IMG/VR virus record: IMGVR_UViG_3300031753_000020
Coordinates: 1 to 40,586 of that record
Direction: 5' to 3' (one strand)
Length of the DNA: 40,586 nucleotides
Source: a virus
The notes under the pieces are model-generated. The model saw only the letters and a program-made list of their open reading frames with translations, searched no databases and had not been told where the DNA came from. The number at the start of each line of letters is the position of its first letter. The first letter of the stretch is position 1. Shown one piece after another: positions 37,521 to 40,586 of the stretch. The translations under genes and the position numbers were made by a program.

Positions 37521-37549
37521 ACAATGCCCACAAAAATCTTGCTTGTCAA
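37521..37549 (-). promoter_or_regulatory. Promoter of the repressor-like gene
   Basis: On the minus strand TTGACA (37549-37544), 17-bp spacer, CATTGT (37526-37521). Start of transcription would fall at or next to ATG 37514. The -35 box is half of the operator at 37544-37558. Confidence 0.5.
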
Positions 37550-37558
37550 CTATTGACA
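37544..37558. promoter_or_regulatory. Operator TGTCAA-CTA-TTGACA
   Basis: Perfect 6-bp inverted repeat with 3-bp centre. One arm is the -35 box of the minus-strand promoter; the other arm is a possible -35 box on the plus strand. A related site lies 31 bp away. Confidence 0.65.
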
Positions 37559-37574
37559 GGCCGCCGCTCCTGTG

Positions 37575-37589
37575 AGACAACAATTGACA
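37575..37589. promoter_or_regulatory. Second operator-like site AGACAA-CAA-TTGACA
   Basis: Same 6-3-6 layout as 37544-37558 with two mismatches in one arm; centres are 31 bp apart, about three helix turns, on the same face of the DNA. It ends at the start codon of the first plus-arm gene. Confidence 0.5.
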
Positions 37590-37693
37590 TGACGCACGAC
37601 ATCAACGGCGACTGGCGCTTGGCGGTGATTGTCCTGATGATCTTCGCCGTCACGATCGGGATTCTTGCGTGGAGGCATTACCATGGGAAATAA
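37589..37693 (+). CDS. 34-residue single-span membrane peptide
   Basis: ATG 37589 to TAA 37693. Product: a polar N-terminus (MTHDINGDWR), a membrane span (LAVIVLMIFAVTIGILAW) and RHYHGK. It opens the plus arm and overlaps the next small gene by 11 bases. No ribosome site is obvious. Unknown role. Confidence 0.5.
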   Translation: MTHDINGDWRLAVIVLMIFAVTIGILAWRHYHGK

Positions 37694-37799
37694 ACCTATT
37701 ACTCCGACGGATGTGATGTTCTTTTGTTATTTTTTCCTACTGTGTATGGCCGTCGGCCTCCTCGGTGGCTGGATCGCTCACTTAACGGGGTGGCTATGA
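37683..37799 (+). CDS. 38-residue single-span membrane peptide
   Basis: ATG 37683 has GGAGG ten bases upstream. Product MGNKPITPTDVMF followed by a long hydrophobic span (FCYFFLLCMAVGLLGGWIAH) and LTGWL. Its stop overlaps the next start as ATGA at 37796-37799. Role unknown. Confidence 0.6.
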   Translation: MGNKPITPTDVMFFCYFFLLCMAVGLLGGWIAHLTGWL

Positions 37800-37984
37800 C
37801 ACCGTTCGCTGAGGGGTATTCCAGCGGCTACCGCGACGAGCCGCTATCGAGCAACCCTTACCTCAAGGGGCTGAACGGCGACGCCGCGCTGCCATGGGCC
37901 ATGGAGTGGATCAGGGGCTATTTGGAAGGCGCGCGGGTGGGCCGCGACGATGTGGTGGAAAAGCGCAGGAGTGCCTGCCGATGA
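37796..37984 (+). CDS. Ribosome-modulation-factor-like (RMF/CrpP-type) small protein
   Basis: 62 residues. FAEGYSSGYRDEPLSSNPYL, then W-A-M-E-W-I-R-G-Y-L-E-G, follows the RMF pattern: G/Y-x-x-G, N-P-Y/F, then W-x-x-G-[WY]-x-x-G. RMF itself binds and hibernates ribosomes; phage and plasmid relatives of this fold (CrpP-like) have been given other roles. ATGA overlaps link it to both neighbours, the membrane peptide and the exonuclease gene. The match is by eye on a short protein. Confidence 0.6.
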   Translation: MTPFAEGYSSGYRDEPLSSNPYLKGLNGDAALPWAMEWIRGYLEGARVGRDDVVEKRRSACR

Positions 37985-38769
37985 CGCTGACTGCATCCCA
38001 ACTGAAAGCCCGCGAGGGCAAGCTGACCGCTTCCCGCGTCGCCTGCCTGATGGTCGGAGATGCCGAGAAAATCATGCGGCTGTACCGCGAGCTGATCGGT
38101 GACGAAGTCCCCGAGGACTTGTCGCACGTTTGGCCGGTGCGACTCGGCGAAGCCACGGAACAACTCAATCTCGACTGGTACGAGCAAAACGGCTCCTGCG
38201 TCAGTCGGCGCGGTGAATTTGCGATCCACCCGCAATATCCATGGGCTGGCGCGACTCTCGACGGCTGGGATGATGTTCTAAAATGCCCGATCGAGTGCAA
38301 GCATGTCGGCGGTCGCGAGCCATTAGAGGTCGTCATTGACCGCTATCAGCCGCAGATGCAGTGGCAGATGGAAGTTACCGGCGCCACGCAATGCGCGCTA
38401 TCGGTCATCATGGGCGCCAACGCTCCGCTCGTCGAATATATCGAACGCGACGAGCTTTACGCCGCCGAAATGCTCCGTCGCGGCCAGCAATTCATGAACT
38501 GCGTTGCCGAGCGCCGCGAGCCTGTCGCGCTTGATGCCGTGCCGTCACCCGTCGTGGCCGACGCCACCTATGACATGGGCGGCAACAACAGTTGGGGCCA
38601 CGCCTCGGGCGTTTGGCTTGAGACTTTCCGCGCCAAGAACACCAACATCGAAGCCGAAAAAATCCTCAAATCGCTTGTGCCGCCCGACGCCAAAAAATGT
38701 TTCGGCTACGGTACACAAATTACTCGCAACCGCGCTGGTGCGCTTTCTCTAAGGGAGTTTCAACCATGA
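37981..38769 (+). CDS. YqaJ-type phage recombination exonuclease
   Basis: 262 residues. The opening KLTASRVACLMVGDAEKIMR, the motif VRLGEATEQLNLDWYEQNG, then HPQYPWAGATLDGWDD and PIECKHVGG give the YqaJ/lambda-Exo core with catalytic G-x-x-x-E, D and E-x-K; a conserved Gln/Tyr region (YQPQMQWQMEVTGA) follows. It would resect double-stranded DNA 5' to 3' for single-strand annealing. The start overlaps the RMF-like stop, and its stop overlaps the annealing-protein start, the standard pairing in phages. Confidence 0.88.
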   Translation: MTLTASQLKAREGKLTASRVACLMVGDAEKIMRLYRELIGDEVPEDLSHVWPVRLGEATEQLNLDWYEQNGSCVSRRGEFAIHPQYPWAGATLDGWDDVLKCPIECKHVGGREPLEVVIDRYQPQMQWQMEVTGATQCALSVIMGANAPLVEYIERDELYAAEMLRRGQQFMNCVAERREPVALDAVPSPVVADATYDMGGNNSWGHASGVWLETFRAKNTNIEAEKILKSLVPPDAKKCFGYGTQITRNRAGALSLREFQP

Positions 38770-39611
38770 GCGTTCCGGCCAGGACCACCGCCGCGCCAAG
38801 CGGCGACATCATGGAAAAATTGCTAATCGGCGGCGATCTGTCCAAACTCGCGCCCTCCGATCGCCTCAAGTATTACAACGCGGTTTGCGATAGCCTTGGG
38901 CTCAATCCGCTGACGCAGCCGTTTGCCTACATCACGCTTAACGGCAAGCTGCAGCTCTACGCGCTCCGCGCTTGTACCGATCAGCTACGCAAGATCAACG
39001 CAGTGTCACTTGCCATTCTGTCGCGCGACGTGGCCGATGGCATTCTGACCATGCATGTTCGCGCCACACTGCCCGATGGCCGCAGCGACGAGGACTTGGG
39101 CGCCGTGGCATTCCCCGAAACGCTCAAGGGCGAAGCCCGCGCCAATGCCGAACTCAAGGCCATCACCAAGGCGAAGCGGCGCGCCACGCTGTCGATCTGC
39201 GGGCTCGGCTGGCTTGACGAAACGGAGATTGCCGACATCCCGGCGAGCGCCAAGCGCCCCGCGCCGCCCGCGCCCAACGTCATGATCCCACACAATTCCG
39301 AAACTGGCGAGATCATTGAATCCGAATCTGCAGCCGAGCCGGTATCGCGTCCGGCCGCAGACGCCGCCCCCGCCGATCACTCAGCCCTCCCAAACGCCCC
39401 GGCGGGGGCGGTGACTACCGAGCCGACAATTGAGGAAGTCGCCACATACGATCGCGAATTGGCCGAGGCGGCAAAACTCGGCAGCGATCAACTGAAATCC
39501 ACCTGGGACAACGTGCCGCGTCGTGTTCGGCCGACACTCAAATCGGCACTCGATCGGCGCCACAAGCCCGCGGCGGCTGAGGCTGACAAGCAGGCGGTCA
39601 CGACAGGTTAG
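38766..39611 (+). CDS. Single-strand annealing recombinase (RecT/Red-beta-like)
   Basis: 281 residues. The core DSLGLNPLTQPFAYITLNGK, LQLYALRACTDQLRKIN, GILTMHVRATLPDGRSDEDL and ANAELKAITKAKRRATLSIC, ending in GLGWLDETEI, is a well-conserved phage annealing-protein pattern (RecT-like fold). The C-terminal ~110 residues are acidic and Pro/Ala-rich and probably unstructured, possibly contacting host SSB. It is translationally coupled to the YqaJ exonuclease by ATGA at 38766-38769. Confidence 0.82.
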   Translation: MSVPARTTAAPSGDIMEKLLIGGDLSKLAPSDRLKYYNAVCDSLGLNPLTQPFAYITLNGKLQLYALRACTDQLRKINAVSLAILSRDVADGILTMHVRATLPDGRSDEDLGAVAFPETLKGEARANAELKAITKAKRRATLSICGLGWLDETEIADIPASAKRPAPPAPNVMIPHNSETGEIIESESAAEPVSRPAADAAPADHSALPNAPAGAVTTEPTIEEVATYDRELAEAAKLGSDQLKSTWDNVPRRVRPTLKSALDRRHKPAAAEADKQAVTTG

Positions 39612-39624
39612 CAGGGAGAATCCG

Positions 39625-39897
39625 ATGGTCGAATTTACTCAATACGTTCTGCCACACGGCAGGCGCCGCGAGGAATCAATCGAGCGCCCGGCAGAGATCG
39701 AGGCCGTCGCCGACCGCTTCATCAAGGCAGGCGGCCGTTATGAATGCGAAGTGCTGACAACCGGGCACGTCAGCCTTACCGCCGTCAAGGAAGTCGATGG
39801 CGAGCAGCAGGACGTTGAAATCATCGTCTGCGATAACGATCCGCACATTCCCGAAAGGGTTGATGAACTCGTGCGCCGTTCTGCGGCTCACTGCTGA
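39625..39897 (+). CDS. Small hypothetical protein after the recombination genes
   Basis: 90 residues with AGGGAG before ATG 39625. Alpha/beta pattern: EIEAVADRFIKAGGRYECEV, LTTGHVSLTAVKEVDGEQQD, VEIIVCDNDPHIPERVDELV. Resembles small conserved proteins of rhizobial phages with the G-G-R-[YF]-[EQ]-x-E motif; function unknown. Confidence 0.7.
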   Translation: MVEFTQYVLPHGRRREESIERPAEIEAVADRFIKAGGRYECEVLTTGHVSLTAVKEVDGEQQDVEIIVCDNDPHIPERVDELVRRSAAHC

Positions 39898-39951
39898 CAA
39901 CAAGTTAACCGCCAATCGCGCGCCTCGGCAATCAGGGGCAGGACAACGAAA

Positions 39952-40586
39952 ATGATAAATCATCCACATCGTAGCAAAAAAGCGAAGGCCAAAGCGAAGC
40001 CAAAAAAGGCGGTGGCAAAACCTGAGCCGGTCGCGACCGCCGAGACGGTGACTTGCGTCAAGGGCTTTGATCAAAACCTGCGCTGCCGCGATTTTCAGTT
40101 CGAGGTTGGCAAGACCTACGAACATTCCGGCGCAGTCAAAATCTGTGCCAGCGGCTTCCATGCGTGCGAGTACCCGCTTGACGTGCTCGGCTATTATCCA
40201 CCGGCAACGAGCCGATATGCAGTTGTCGAGCAGTCCGGCCAACTAGCCCGCCATGACGACGATACGAAGGTCGTTTCCGCGCGGATCGAGATTAAGGCTG
40301 AGATTGCCCTAACATCCTTGATCGAGCGCGCCGTCAAATGGGTCTTTGATCGCGCGAAACCTGAGGGCGAGCACGCGACCGGCGTCAGTGGCGCGGCATC
40401 GGCGACCGGCGTCAGTGGCGCGGCATCGGCGACCGGCGACAGGGGCGCGGCATCGGCGACCGGCTACAGTGGCGCGGCATCGGCGACCGGCGACAGTGGC
40501 GCGGCATCGGCGACCGGCGACAGTGGCGCGGCATCGGCGACCGGCGTCAGTGGCGCGGCATCGGCGACCGGCGTCAGTGGCGCGGC
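39952..40586 (+). CDS. DUF7666-type repeat protein, N-terminal part (3' end cut by contig end)
   Basis: From ATG 39952 the frame stays open to the last base. It starts with a basic tail (HPHRSKKAKAKAKPKKAVAK), then the DUF7666 head domain: CVKGFDQNLRCRDFQFEVGK, KICASGFHACEYPLDVLGYY and TKVVSARIEIKAEIALTSLI. After GEHATG it enters the 9-residue A-A-S-A-T-G-x-S/R-G repeats, eight in view, and continues at 2..406. If joined through the 66-bp overlap, about 14 repeats remain, with the order V-V-DR-Y occurring twice. Role unknown; the domain is widespread in phages and the repeats look like an elongated beta structure. Confidence 0.85.
   Translation, partial: MINHPHRSKKAKAKAKPKKAVAKPEPVATAETVTCVKGFDQNLRCRDFQFEVGKTYEHSGAVKICASGFHACEYPLDVLGYYPPATSRYAVVEQSGQLARHDDDTKVVSARIEIKAEIALTSLIERAVKWVFDRAKPEGEHATGVSGAASATGVSGAASATGDRGAASATGYSGAASATGDSGAASATGDSGAASATGVSGAASATGVSGA
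40375..40586 (+). repeat. 27-bp coding minisatellite, right copy block
   Basis: Tandem 27-bp units whose variable positions read V, V, D(+R), Y, D, D, V, V, cut by the contig end. Same core as the array at 1-229. Confidence 0.95.
40521..40586. repeat. Terminal direct repeat, right copy
   Basis: Identical to bases 1-66; see the left copy. Confidence 0.85.

Overview
The window looks like a nearly complete genome of a tailed phage of an alphaproteobacterium, probably one of the Rhizobiales/Bradyrhizobium group. The host guess rests on a GcrA-family regulator (a family known from Alphaproteobacteria), an Omp25/31-like outer-membrane protein whose mature end begins ADVPVKAPP, and several proteins that resemble rhizobial phage proteins as I remember them; no database search was possible. 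A full virion gene set is present (large terminase, portal, scaffold-like protein, major capsid, adaptor, internal virion proteins, tail fibres, endolysin) but no tape measure, tail sheath or tail-tube series, so a podovirus is most likely. The two ends share an exact 66-bp repeat that lies inside one repeat-bearing gene and keeps its frame, so the molecule is probably circular or circularly permuted and was cut by the assembler in a 27-bp coding minisatellite.

The genome has two divergent arms. From a control region at about 37515-37590 the plus arm runs right through two tiny membrane proteins, an RMF-like protein, a YqaJ-type exonuclease, a single-strand annealing protein and the repeat protein, then across the contig ends into 1..5479. 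There it carries many small proteins, a second operator-rich promoter (1012-1055), an HTH protein, a DHH-family phosphoesterase and remnants of broken genes. The minus arm runs left from an HTH repressor-like gene (37514) through GcrA, two replication-associated genes, a non-coding control stretch (35416-35676) and a second promoter (35151-35179), then terminase, portal, scaffold, capsid, adaptor, tail fibres, internal virion proteins, a lysis block and an Omp-like gene. The arms meet tail to tail with a 4-bp overlap at 5476-5479.

Four genes in the virion operon look like sugar or surface chemistry: an SDR nucleotide-sugar dehydratase/epimerase (31699-32709), a radical SAM protein with a SPASM-like tail (30595-31452), a DUF115/MptE-like protein (23100-23882) and a glycosyltransferase-like protein (22205-23107). 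They are translationally coupled to structural genes and may decorate virions or the host surface. Two of the tail-fibre-like proteins carry Sec signal peptides, which is odd for virion proteins.

Details worth attention: the major capsid gene seems to start at ATT behind a perfect AGGAGG; a 13-codon Arg/Lys-rich ORF with a strong ribosome site is separated from the in-frame next ORF by one TAA; two genes overlap by 281 bp on the same strand; one membrane gene is inserted against the late operon; and the repressor and the first gene of the terminase unit look leaderless. No integrase, partition system, polymerase, tRNA or CRISPR array was found.
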